Positions 8,023 to 15,625 of a DNA stretch of 64,000 nt are shown in pieces. Position 1 is the stretch's first letter; every line of letters begins with the position of its first letter. The notes under the pieces are model-generated. The model ran no database searches. It saw nothing but the letters and a program-made list of their open reading frames with translations, and had not been told where the DNA came from. This DNA comes from Oscillospiraceae bacterium (GTDB lineage: Bacteria; Bacillota; Clostridia; Oscillospirales; CAG-272). The translations under genes were made by a program, and so were the position numbers. Location of the stretch: NCBI GenBank assembly GCA_015064725.1, contig SVRQ01000005.1, positions 31,253 to 95,252 of the forward strand, written 5' to 3'.

Positions 8023-9935
8023 TACAAAAAAGGCCGAACAAAACCTTCTCTCGCTCGGTCGCCAATTTTTTCGGAAGAAGCGCAATATATAAATATACCT
8101 GTAGGCTCACCTCTGCAATCTATAAAAGATTCATCTACGGTCTTTTCGGCACGATACTCACGCTTTATGCGGGATTTGCGCAAAAGCTTCAGGATTCGCT
8201 GTTTGCAAGCCTGTTCTCGCGCAAAAAGGAGCGTGAGAACAGCCATACTCTCGGATACAAGATATCCCGTCTTTGCGAAACGAGCATTTTCGCCCGTCTT
8301 GTGGGCATATTGAAAAGGGATCTGCTGTTCTGCCAGTTAAACGCTCTCGGCATACTCGGCTTTTCGTTCGGATTTTATTCCGCAGCAATAATCCTTTTGA
8401 AAAAATACGCTTTCAATACCTCGGAGATATCTTTCCTTTCGCTTGCACTCTCCGTTATATTGATAATAGTTTCTACGATACTTCTCTTCTCCAAAAAAAC
8501 GCTTATAAGCGTTATCAACGAAAGCTATGCGCTTAACTTTATCTTTTTCGATTTTCTCGCAATGAGAAAGATAGCATCGGACGACAGCGAAAGCGTATCT
8601 CACTTCAGCGCGGCATCCTCCGTATTTTTCGGTATGATACTCGGTGCGCTGTCACTGGTTATGGAGCCGTATAAAATATTTCTCGGGATATTCGTCATAA
8701 TAGCGTGCGCCGTTATTATGAACTCCCCCGAAACGGGTATTATAGCGCTGTTCGTAGTTCTGCCGTTCACACCGACGATGCTTCTTGCAGGGCTCGTTAT
8801 TGTTACCGCGATATCGCTCTTTATAAAGGTAATACGCAAAAAACGCCTTATAAAGATAACTCCCATAGATATTACGGTCATCGCATTTTGTATTTTCATC
8901 ATCTCCGGCGGCTTGATATCCGTTGATATGATGTCCAGCATACCGAAGATGCTGGTCTTCGTATGCTTCATATCTATGTACTTTATTATAAAGAACATCA
9001 TACGTTCGGAACAGCTTGCCGTTTGCTGTGTCCGCAGTCTTACCGTGGGTGCCGTCGGCGTATCCGTTTTCGGATTTTTCCAATACTTCTTCGGCTCCGT
9101 TTCAACAATATGGCAGGATGCGGAAATGTTTTCCGATATACGCGGCCGCGCGGTATCTACATTTGAAAACCCAAACGTGCTCGGCGAATACCTCATCCTT
9201 GTTACGCCGGTAATTTTCGCTATGTGCGTAGCATCCAAGCACGCAAGAACGAAATTCAGATATTTCGTTGCGTTTATGCTCTGCTCCTCCTGCCTTATAC
9301 TCACTTGGTCTCGCGGTGCTTGGCTCGGATTTATCGCCGCTGTGCTTTTGTTTATACTGCTCAGCAGCCACAAGACCCTTGCATGTACGCTCCTCGGCAT
9401 ACCGGCACTCTGCCTCGTCGCTTCCCTGTTTATAGATACAAGCGTCATAAACAGATTTTTAAGCATCGGCAACACGGCGGATTCTTCCACGCTGTACCGC
9501 TTCCATATCTGGGAGGGGACCCTCGGTATGCTTTCCGATACCTGGCTCTACGGCATCGGTATCGGCACGGAAGCATTCTCTTCCGTTTACCCGCGTTATG
9601 CGCTTGCGGGAACGGAGGTCGCTCCGCACTCTCACAGTCTTTATTTGCAAATAACGTCGGAGATGGGTATATTCGCTCTTGTAATATTCCTGCTCTTCTG
9701 CGTGACGCTTGTAAGTATGGTACTTGCAACGCTAAAAAATTCCTCTGCCAAGAATCTTAAATTCATACTCATCGGTCTGTTCTGCGGTGTGTGCGCTTTC
9801 CTTGTTCAGGGATTTACGGACTACGTCTGGTATAATTACAGAATATTCCTTCTTTTCTGGGCTGTTGTCGGTCTTTGCACCGCACTCGTAAACATCTGTA
9901 AGGATGAAGATTCCAGAAGAAACTTATATATGTGA
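8013..9935 (+). CDS. O-antigen ligase/polymerase (Wzy_C)-like membrane protein
   Basis: A 640-residue polytopic membrane protein overlaps the murJ stop by 10 nt and has an AAAGGGG ribosome site. After a soluble, basic N-terminal part (about residues 1-85) come a dozen or so transmembrane segments. The Wzy_C signature region includes STFENPNVLGEYLILVTPV, TWSRGAWLGF and SHSLYLQITSEMGIFALV. Such enzymes polymerise or ligate lipid-linked oligosaccharides on the outer face of the membrane. In a Gram-positive, the likely product is a secreted or wall polysaccharide. The specific glycan is unknown. Confidence 0.8.
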   Translation: MDLIQKRPNKTFSRSVANFFGRSAIYKYTCRLTSAIYKRFIYGLFGTILTLYAGFAQKLQDSLFASLFSRKKERENSHTLGYKISRLCETSIFARLVGILKRDLLFCQLNALGILGFSFGFYSAAIILLKKYAFNTSEISFLSLALSVILIIVSTILLFSKKTLISVINESYALNFIFFDFLAMRKIASDDSESVSHFSAASSVFFGMILGALSLVMEPYKIFLGIFVIIACAVIMNSPETGIIALFVVLPFTPTMLLAGLVIVTAISLFIKVIRKKRLIKITPIDITVIAFCIFIISGGLISVDMMSSIPKMLVFVCFISMYFIIKNIIRSEQLAVCCVRSLTVGAVGVSVFGFFQYFFGSVSTIWQDAEMFSDIRGRAVSTFENPNVLGEYLILVTPVIFAMCVASKHARTKFRYFVAFMLCSSCLILTWSRGAWLGFIAAVLLFILLSSHKTLACTLLGIPALCLVASLFIDTSVINRFLSIGNTADSSTLYRFHIWEGTLGMLSDTWLYGIGIGTEAFSSVYPRYALAGTEVAPHSHSLYLQITSEMGIFALVIFLLFCVTLVSMVLATLKNSSAKNLKFILIGLFCGVCAFLVQGFTDYVWYNYRIFLLFWAVVGLCTALVNICKDEDSRRNLYM

Positions 9936-9964
9936 GCTTTAACGCTTATCTCCCACCATAAAAC

Positions 9965-9991
9965 ATCCCTTTTTGCGGCGGCAAAAGGGAT
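9965..9991 (+). other. Hairpin in the gap before the first DUF4330-like gene
   Basis: ATCCCTTTT and AAAAGGGAT pair across a GC-rich loop. No T-tract follows on the plus strand. The next gene is only about 40 bp downstream, so it could affect readthrough or mRNA stability. Confidence 0.4.
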
Positions 9992-10033
9992 AGAAGATAA
10001 AAAATCGCCGCCGAGAAATGAGTTTTTCACAAA

Positions 10034-10543
10034 ATGGAACACGCAAACAAAAAATTCCGGTTTAATATAATCGACGTATTCGTAATTTTGCTTATAGCGG
10101 CTTTGATACTCGGAGCTGCATACTTCATACTTATGGAAACGGGCATTATCCCGCAGGAAAAAGCAAACGAAAAAACGATAACCTATACCGTTCGCCTTTC
10201 GGAAACGGAAGCACAGTATCTCGATTCCTTTGCAGTCGGCAACGAGGTGTTCAATTCCGCCACTTTCGCTTCCTTGGGAAGCATCTCCGCGATAAGCCAC
10301 AACAATTCGCGCGCGCTCTCCCCTTTTGCGGAAATTGCAGAGGGTACACAGCAATATTCCGTAAAACAGGCAGAGTATGAGGACAGATACGATATTTACA
10401 TCACCGTTACCGCAAAAGCCTCAATAGATGACAACGGTGTTGCTTACGTCGGCTCCCAGCGCATAACCGTAGGCTCCTGTGTATATTTCAAATGCGGAAA
10501 CTATGCGGCAACAACTTATATAACAGATTTTGAAATTAAATAA
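10034..10543 (+). CDS. DUF4330-like single-pass membrane protein
   Basis: A 169-residue protein starts with a short basic cytoplasmic segment, then FRFNIIDVFVILLIAALILG, the amphipathic-plus-transmembrane block that I associate with DUF4330. The rest is an extracytoplasmic beta-rich domain. No strong Shine-Dalgarno sequence lies before the ATG, so the start is less certain than in neighbouring genes. A paralogue follows 32 bp downstream. Both follow the ligase-like gene, so a role in envelope glycan export is possible, but no function is known. Confidence 0.65.
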   Translation: MEHANKKFRFNIIDVFVILLIAALILGAAYFILMETGIIPQEKANEKTITYTVRLSETEAQYLDSFAVGNEVFNSATFASLGSISAISHNNSRALSPFAEIAEGTQQYSVKQAEYEDRYDIYITVTAKASIDDNGVAYVGSQRITVGSCVYFKCGNYAATTYITDFEIK

Positions 10544-10575
10544 TCTTTGCATCAACCACGCGGAAAGGATATAAA

Positions 10576-11052
10576 ATGGCAACTAAAAATATCGAAGATA
10601 AGCCCAGATTTAATATTGCGGACGCGATAATCCTTATCGTTACGGTACTCATCCTTGCAGGTATTGCTTTGAGAGTTTATTTCGTGATGAACGAAAAAAC
10701 GGAGCTTGATACCGTGGCGGCAGAGTTCAGGATCACAAACATTTCAAGCGAACATATAGGTCTTGCTGCACAGGATTCGCTCTATCTCTCCTCGGATAAC
10801 AGCCACATCGGATATATTGCCGATCTTACCGTAGGCGATATGTGGGAATACGCATATAACGCAGAGGGAGAGCTCGTAAAAGCATCCGTTCCCGGCAAAA
10901 GCACCGTTACCGGAACGCTCGCGCTCAAAGGTGTTATGAATGAAAGAGGATTCCACCTCAACGGCACGACACTTATAACGGAAGGCGACGAAATTTCCGT
11001 TTATACAAAAAACAGGGAAGTAATAATCAAAATAGTAAAAATAACAGGCTGA
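10576..11052 (+). CDS. DUF4330-like single-pass membrane protein, second copy
   Basis: At 158 residues it has the same layout as the preceding gene: RFNIADAIILIVTVLILAG forms one membrane segment near the N-terminus, followed by an extracellular domain with a TVGD/SVPGKST pattern. Overall identity to the first copy is low outside the membrane segment. The ribosome site GGAAAGGAT is good. It ends the murJ-ligase-DUF4330 run; the next gene has its own promoter. Confidence 0.65.
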   Translation: MATKNIEDKPRFNIADAIILIVTVLILAGIALRVYFVMNEKTELDTVAAEFRITNISSEHIGLAAQDSLYLSSDNSHIGYIADLTVGDMWEYAYNAEGELVKASVPGKSTVTGTLALKGVMNERGFHLNGTTLITEGDEISVYTKNREVIIKIVKITG

Positions 11053-11092
11053 AAAAATATCGCAAAAATTTCTGTTAATTGCAAAAAAAGTA

Positions 11093-11121
11093 TTGATTTT
11101 GTTCAAGATACTTGATATAAT
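11093..11121 (+). promoter_or_regulatory. Sigma-A promoter of the HPr gene
   Basis: TTGATT (11093-11098), 17 nt, TATAAT (11116-11121). The leader is about 65 nt to the start codon. Confidence 0.7.
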
Positions 11122-11192
11122 AGATGATAACAAATAAAAAAAATCTTGTGTCTTTTGGAGTATCAAGATTGAACGGGGAGCTATTTAACACA

Positions 11193-11450
11193 ATGATTTC
11201 ACGCGATATTACAATAAAAAACAGCGTTGGTCTCCATACAAGACCCGCAACCTTCTTCATTCAGAAGGCAAATTCCTTTAAGAGTGCAATTTGGATCCAG
11301 AAAGACGACCGCCGTATCAGTGCAAAAAGCTTGCTCGGTGTTCTCTCTATGGGCATCACATCCGGCACGACCGTTACCATTATTGCAGACGGTCCGGACG
11401 AAGCCGAAGCTATCAACGGTCTTGAAGAGCTTGTAAACAGCCTCGAATAA
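11193..11450 (+). CDS. ptsH: Phosphocarrier protein HPr
   Basis: The 85-residue protein reads VGLHTRPATFF around His15 and ISAKSLLGVLSMG around Ser46, both at exactly the canonical positions. His15 accepts phosphate from enzyme I in the PTS. Ser46 is the target of HPr kinase in Firmicutes, linking to catabolite repression via CcpA. The presence of His15 excludes a Crh paralogue. The ATG at 11193 was chosen over an upstream in-frame ATG because it gives the family N-terminus and has GGGGAG upstream, although spacing is long (about 13 nt). No ptsI gene is adjacent; it is a stand-alone gene with its own promoter. Confidence 0.92.
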   Translation: MISRDITIKNSVGLHTRPATFFIQKANSFKSAIWIQKDDRRISAKSLLGVLSMGITSGTTVTIIADGPDEAEAINGLEELVNSLE

Positions 11451-11480
11451 GCTATTGATCCAAAGTTTCTCAAAATAATT

Positions 11481-11531
11481 ACGGCAGACGGCGTTGCATT
11501 TGGTGTGCATACGGCATATCTGCCGTTTTTG
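11481..11531 (+). terminator. Probable terminator of ptsH
   Basis: ACGGCAGA (11481-11488) and TCTGCCGT (11519-11526) form an 8-bp stem with a long partly structured loop, followed by TTTTGTTTT. Confidence 0.6.
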
Positions 11532-11565
11532 TTTTCTTACCTTTCTTGAAAGAAAGGTAAGAAAA
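11532..11565. repeat. Perfect 16-bp inverted repeat
   Basis: TTTTCTTACCTTTCTT and its exact complement flank a 2-nt centre (GA). It overlaps the tail of the ptsH terminator. The motif family (CTTTCTT..AAGAAAG) reappears in the hairpin next to the uvrC ribosome site at 11748-11770, so both probably belong to one dispersed palindrome type. Confidence 0.7.
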
Positions 11566-11590
11566 AGAACTTTACTCAAAATAACATTTC

Positions 11591-11773
11591 AATTTACACC
11601 AACAAGCTTTAATCACGCCTTGCACTTCACCGTGCAGAGTTCTTTGCCTACTTTCTCCGAAAGCCGTCGGCAAGATTTTATCATTAACTTAATTTACACC
11701 AGCAAAATTTAATCATACCTTGCACTTCACCGTGCAGAGTTCTTTGCCTACTTTCTCCGAAAGAAAGTAGGGG
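11591..11773. repeat. Two tandem copies of a 100-bp non-coding unit
   Basis: AATTTACACC starts copies at 11591 and 11691, exactly 100 bp apart; the first about 72 bp of each unit differ at only a few positions. Each unit contains a TGCAC/GTGCA hairpin and a CTACTTTC stretch. In the second copy the latter closes into a hairpin (11748-11755 with 11763-11770) that abuts the uvrC Shine-Dalgarno sequence. Together with the palindrome before it, this fills the whole 334-bp ptsH-uvrC gap; no gene is seen. Confidence 0.75.
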
Positions 11774-11784
11774 GGGAGGTTTTT

Positions 11785-13620
11785 ATGGTAGATCAAGAAT
11801 ACGCGGTGCGCCTGCGGGAAAAAGCGTCAACGCTTCCGCTTCGCCCCGGCGTATATATAATGAAAGCAAAAAACGGCACGGTAATATACGTCGGCAAATC
11901 GCGCGCGCTTAAAAACCGTGTTTCCCAATACTTCCACGAAAGTGTTTTTAATGCAAAAACCGATGCTATGACAAGTTGCATCTACGACTTCGATTACATC
12001 CTTTGCGACACAGAAATGGAAGCTCTCACGCTTGAAAACAGCCTTATAAAGCTATACAAGCCAAAATACAATATACTTTTAAAGGACGATAAGTCATACC
12101 CGTACCTCGCGGTCACAAACGAGGATTATCCGCGCTTCGTTATGACGCGCACGCGCGGCAAGGACGCCAAATATTTCGGACCTTACACAAGCGCAGACAC
12201 CGTAAACAACGTCATCATCTCCCTCCAAAAGGCGTTGGGGCTTCCCTCCTGCCATAGAAAATTTCCGCAGGATATAGGGAAAGTGCGGCATTGCCTTTAC
12301 CGACACATCGGTTGCATCGCCGTGTGCGACGGAGAAGTATCCAAGGAAAAATACCGTGAGCTTGTCGATAGCGCCGTCACTTTCCTTTCGGGAAAGACGG
12401 ACGTGCTTCTCGATTCGCTCAGGGAGAAGATGCAGTACGCCTCCGACAACCTTATGTTTGAGGCTGCGGCGGAATACCGCGACAGAATAAAAGCCATAGA
12501 GCGCCTTTGCGAAAAGCAAAAGGTCGTGGCATCCCCCGACACGGAACGCGACATCATCGCTTGGTATGCAGGCGAGGACGCAGGCGCTGTCTGCGTATTC
12601 TACATACGCGCAGGCAAGCTTATAGACTCCGAAAGCATCGTTTTTTCCGGCGGCGAGATACTTGACAGTTCCGCTATATCATCATTTATGTGCAGCCTTT
12701 ACGAAAAGCGCGAATATATCCCAAAGGAGATAGATACCGCGGGCGTGCTTGCCGAAGAGGACGCACAAACGCTTGAGGGCTTCCTTTCCGAGCGCGCAGG
12801 GTATAAAGTCACCGTCAAAACGCCCGTGAGAGGAGATATCCACAAGCTCTGCGTTATGGCAGAGGAAAACGCCGCGCAGAAAGCAAAGGAATTCGTTATC
12901 GAAAAAACAAAGAGCGATAAAACGCTTATGCGTCTTGCTTCCCTTGCGGGGCTCGAAGTAGTTCCCGATCGCATAGAAGCGTTCGATATTTCCAATATCG
13001 GTGACGATAACATTACCGCGGGTATGGTACTTTTCGAGGGAGGCAAGCCGAAAAAAAGCGGCTACCGCATATTTAACGTAAAAAACACAAAAGTGCAGGA
13101 TGACTATGCCTCTATGCGCGAAGCAATGGAAAGGCGAATATCCCACTTTGAGGACGCAGGAACTCCGCCGCCTGACCTGTTTCTGATAGACGGCGGCATC
13201 GGACACATAAGTACCGTGCAGGAAGTCCTGGACGCGCACGGCGTTACCGTCCCCGCCCTGGGTATGGTGAAGGACGACCATCATAAGACGCGCGCCCTGA
13301 TCAACGCATACGGGGAGGAGATCTCCATCGCGGCAGAAGCAGGAGTGTATTCCCTTATCTTCCGCATACAGGAGGAGGTCCACCGCTTCACCGTTTCAAA
13401 AATGATGACCGCGAAGCGCAAAAACGTCAAGACCTCCGTTTTGGAGGAGATAGAGGGCATAGGAAAAGCGCGTGCAAAAGCTCTGCTTTCCCGCTTCGGC
13501 GGTCTTTCGGGCGTCAAAAACGCCTCCGCTGCGGAGCTTATGACCGTGAACGGCATCACGCGCGAAACAGCGGAAAAAATAACGGAATTTTTCAAAACGT
13601 ATAAGGAGAAGATATTATGA
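11785..13620 (+). CDS. uvrC: Excinuclease ABC subunit C
   Basis: A 611-residue UvrC. An N-terminal GIY-YIG endonuclease shows RPGVYIMKAKNGTVIYVGKS (about residues 20-39). A UVR motif lies around MFEAAAEYRDRIKAIERL (about 215-232). The RNase H-like 5' incision domain contains EAFDISNIGDD. A C-terminal helix-hairpin-helix pair (about 550-605) completes the full domain order. It makes both incisions in nucleotide excision repair with UvrA and UvrB, which are not in this window. The ATG follows GGGGGGAGG by 5 nt. The last 4 nt overlap the rsmD start (ATGA), indicating translational coupling. Confidence 0.97.
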   Translation: MVDQEYAVRLREKASTLPLRPGVYIMKAKNGTVIYVGKSRALKNRVSQYFHESVFNAKTDAMTSCIYDFDYILCDTEMEALTLENSLIKLYKPKYNILLKDDKSYPYLAVTNEDYPRFVMTRTRGKDAKYFGPYTSADTVNNVIISLQKALGLPSCHRKFPQDIGKVRHCLYRHIGCIAVCDGEVSKEKYRELVDSAVTFLSGKTDVLLDSLREKMQYASDNLMFEAAAEYRDRIKAIERLCEKQKVVASPDTERDIIAWYAGEDAGAVCVFYIRAGKLIDSESIVFSGGEILDSSAISSFMCSLYEKREYIPKEIDTAGVLAEEDAQTLEGFLSERAGYKVTVKTPVRGDIHKLCVMAEENAAQKAKEFVIEKTKSDKTLMRLASLAGLEVVPDRIEAFDISNIGDDNITAGMVLFEGGKPKKSGYRIFNVKNTKVQDDYASMREAMERRISHFEDAGTPPPDLFLIDGGIGHISTVQEVLDAHGVTVPALGMVKDDHHKTRALINAYGEEISIAAEAGVYSLIFRIQEEVHRFTVSKMMTAKRKNVKTSVLEEIEGIGKARAKALLSRFGGLSGVKNASAAELMTVNGITRETAEKITEFFKTYKEKIL

Positions 13621-14186
13621 GAATCATCACAGGCAGCGCAAGATGTGTTGCGCTTCAGACACTTGAGGGCGAGGTTACGCGCCCCACCCCCGCAGTTGTA
13701 AAAGAAGCTGTTTTCAGCTCCATCCAGTTCGACATCGAAGGCAGAACGATGCTCGATCTTTTTGCAGGCTCCGGTCAGATGGGTCTTGAAGCCCTTTCCA
13801 GAGGAGCTTCAAAATGCACGTTCGTGGACGGAAACAAAGACGCCGCAAACATCATCACGGCAAACGCAAAGAAAACGAAGCTCTACCCGCAGTGCAACGT
13901 GCTCTGTATGGATTGGGAGCAGTATATAAAGTCTGCCGCAAAGAGAAACTCCTTCGATATAATCTTTATGGACCCGCCCTACGCCGCAGGTCTTGTTCCC
14001 AAGGTGCTTTGCGCCCTCTTTGACTCCGATATGGTCAAGGATTCCACGCTCATCATATGCGAAAGCGGCGAAAAGCTCGACGTGGACGACGTTATGATAA
14101 CGGAACGCTACAACGTGAAAAAGGAAGCACGCTACGGCAGAGTCTATGTAACGTACTTCACGCCCAAAACAGAAAACGATGAATAA
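13617..14186 (+). CDS. rsmD: 16S rRNA (guanine966-N2)-methyltransferase RsmD
   Basis: A 189-residue Rossmann methyltransferase has the AdoMet motif LDLFAGSGQMGLEAL (residues 46-60) and the N6/N2-type catalytic DPPY at 119-122. The N-terminal RIITGSARC and RPTPAVVKEAVF segments match RsmD. It methylates G966 of 16S rRNA. It overlaps uvrC by 4 nt and coaD by 8 nt. The rsmD-coaD order is a common pairing. Confidence 0.95.
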   Translation: MRIITGSARCVALQTLEGEVTRPTPAVVKEAVFSSIQFDIEGRTMLDLFAGSGQMGLEALSRGASKCTFVDGNKDAANIITANAKKTKLYPQCNVLCMDWEQYIKSAAKRNSFDIIFMDPPYAAGLVPKVLCALFDSDMVKDSTLIICESGEKLDVDDVMITERYNVKKEARYGRVYVTYFTPKTENDE

Positions 14187-14655
14187 GCGCATCGCTCTTT
14201 CGGCGGGTACGTTCGACCCCGTAACGCTCGGACATCTCGATATAATAACGCGCGCCGCCGCTATTTTCGACGAGGTAGTTGTGGGTATTTTCGAAAATCC
14301 CGCAAAAGTAAAGATGTTCCCCCTTGACGTGCGCTTCGCCGCGCTTACAAAGGCAGTGGAGCATCTTCCCAACGTCAGGACCGTCATCGGAGAGGGATTC
14401 CTCGCGGCGTATGCGAACGAGATAGGCGCGTGTGCGCTTGTAAAGGGTGCACGCAACGGCGCGGATTTCGATTACGAAAAGGTTATGGCGGATTACAATA
14501 AGCTTCATTTCGGCGTGGAAACGCTCTTGCTCGTGTCGGACACACGCTACGATAACGTAAGCTCAACCCTCGTACGCGAAATGCTTGAAAATGGAGAGGA
14601 CGTAAGCGCCCTCCTGCCAGAAGGTGTGGCAGAGATATTAAAAAGTAATATTTGA
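14179..14655 (+). CDS. coaD: Phosphopantetheine adenylyltransferase
   Basis: This 158-residue nucleotidyltransferase carries the T/HxGH-type motif GTFDPVTLGH (residues 10-19) and a C-terminal SSTLVRE. It transfers AMP from ATP to 4'-phosphopantetheine in the penultimate step of CoA synthesis. The start lies inside the last codons of rsmD. The gene ends an uvrC-rsmD-coaD operon closed by a strong terminator. Confidence 0.97.
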   Translation: MNKRIALSAGTFDPVTLGHLDIITRAAAIFDEVVVGIFENPAKVKMFPLDVRFAALTKAVEHLPNVRTVIGEGFLAAYANEIGACALVKGARNGADFDYEKVMADYNKLHFGVETLLLVSDTRYDNVSSTLVREMLENGEDVSALLPEGVAEILKSNI

Positions 14656-14656
14656 T

Positions 14657-14683
14657 AAAAAGGGTGCATACGCACCCTTTTTT
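14657..14683 (+). terminator. Terminator of the uvrC-rsmD-coaD operon
   Basis: AAAAAGGGTGC and GCACCCTTTTTT pair around loop ATAC, with an A-run before and a T-run after, 2 nt after the coaD stop. Confidence 0.9.
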
Positions 14684-14711
14684 GTTAAAAAAGACAATGT
14701 TAAAGACGTTA

Positions 14712-14781
14712 TATATCATCGTTTTCAGGTGACTATGGATAGCAATACCGCCGTTATGGTTGCTGAAAATAATATGATATA
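14712..14781. other. Long imperfect hairpin of about 70 nt, candidate structured RNA or small element
   Basis: TATATCAT pairs with ATGATATA at the base. TTTTC pairs with GAAAA next, and AGCAA-ACC pairs with GGTTGCT at the tip (one bulged T), with a 14-nt one-sided bulge between. No T-tract follows, so it is not a terminator. Confidence 0.45.
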
Positions 14782-14958
14782 TTAACAGTAAATCCCGCAT
14801 TTAAATAGTTTGCAAGCCTTTTCCTCAATTTCTACACAGGTTTCCACCCGATTTTCCACTACTTTCTTCACTTCAAATTGTGGAAAATCGACACGGCGGA
14901 GGAAAACTCCCCACAATGCGACAAAAAGCGCATACCAAAAATCGACTTTTCCACATTT

Positions 14959-14992
14959 AAAAAGACCGATGCCGATCATCGGTCTTTTTTCG
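14959..14992 (+). terminator. Orphan terminator upstream of mraZ
   Basis: AAAAGACCGATG (14960-14971) and CATCGGTCTTTT (14977-14988) pair perfectly, followed by TT. No annotated gene lies between this and the coaD terminator, so it either ends an unrecognised small RNA or insulates the dcw operon. Confidence 0.8.
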
Positions 14993-15058
14993 TTTTTCGG
15001 GCGGCAAAAAAATTTTGTTAAAAATTCATATCTTTTTTTATATTTTTTTTAAAAATGC

Positions 15059-15087
15059 TTGTAATTTATCAAAATTTTAGGTATAAT
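15059..15087 (+). promoter_or_regulatory. Sigma-A promoter of the dcw operon
   Basis: TTGTAA (15059-15064), 17 nt, TATAAT (15082-15087), immediately upstream of the MraZ operator and 118 bp from the mraZ start. Confidence 0.8.
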
Positions 15088-15098
15088 CATATCACAAG

Positions 15099-15123
15099 TG
15101 GTGCGTTGTGGTGGGTTGTGGTG
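15099..15123 (+). promoter_or_regulatory. MraZ operator: three TGGTG repeats at 10-bp spacing
   Basis: TGGTG occurs at 15099, 15109 and 15119, each followed by 5 nt, just downstream of the promoter -10. MraZ regulators bind direct repeats of TGG-type pentamers with 5-nt spacers in front of their own operon. The array and placement fit repression of mraZ and the dcw genes. Confidence 0.8.
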
Positions 15124-15204
15124 AGTTTTCCACACTTTCCACACAGTTTTCCACACACATATGTTAAATTTATGTTGATTTTACACACGGAAGGCGGTGA
15201 CGAT

Positions 15205-15624
15205 ATGTTTCTCGGCGAATACTCCCACGCGCTCGACGCGAAGAACAGAATATTCATCCCCGCAAAATACCGCGAGGAGCTTGGCGAAACCTTCGTCATC
15301 ACCAAAAGTATTGACAAATGCCTTACCGTTTATACAATGCCGGAGTGGGAAAAGCTTAAAGCAAAGCTCGATTCCCTGCCCGCGGCAAAGTCACGCCAGA
15401 TAAAACGCTTTATGTTCGCAAACGCGGCGGACGTTTCCTGCGACTCTCAGGGCCGTGCGCTCCTTTCCCAGCCCCTGCGCGAATACGCTGGTATAGACAA
15501 AAACACTGTTATCATCGGCGTAGGCTCTTACCTTGAAATTTGGTCCGAAGAAAATTGGATCCGTGAAAGAGAAAATGAAAACGCAGAAGAAATAGCGCAG
15601 ATGATGGAGGACCTTGATTTCTGA
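15205..15624 (+). CDS. mraZ: Transcriptional regulator MraZ
   Basis: The 139-residue protein opens [20 protein letters not shown], the MraZ/AbrB-like swapped-hairpin motif. A second copy around residues 78-100 reads [20 protein letters not shown], the expected internal duplication. MraZ forms ring-shaped oligomers and represses its own operon. The ATG follows AAGGCGGTG. It is the first gene of the dcw cluster. Confidence 0.97.
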   Translation: MFLGEYSHALDAKNRIFIPAKYREELGETFVITKSIDKCLTVYTMPEWEKLKAKLDSLPAAKSRQIKRFMFANAADVSCDSQGRALLSQPLREYAGIDKNTVIIGVGSYLEIWSEENWIRERENENAEEIAQMMEDLDF

Positions 15625-15625
15625 T

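Larger units (their letters stand above)
14684..15204 (+). other. Intergenic region coaD-mraZ (over 500 bp without a protein gene)
   Basis: The region contains, in order, a long imperfect hairpin (14712-14781), a stretch rich in TTTTCCAC and GTGGAAAA motifs (14835-14955), a terminator hairpin (14959-14990), the mraZ promoter and the MraZ operator. Short open frames here have no ribosome site or recognisable content. A small RNA ending at the 14959-14990 terminator is possible. Confidence 0.5.

Noticed and set aside
11591..11773. Tandem repeats considered as a CRISPR array
   Set aside because: Only two 100-bp units, no short repeats with unique spacers, and no cas genes nearby.
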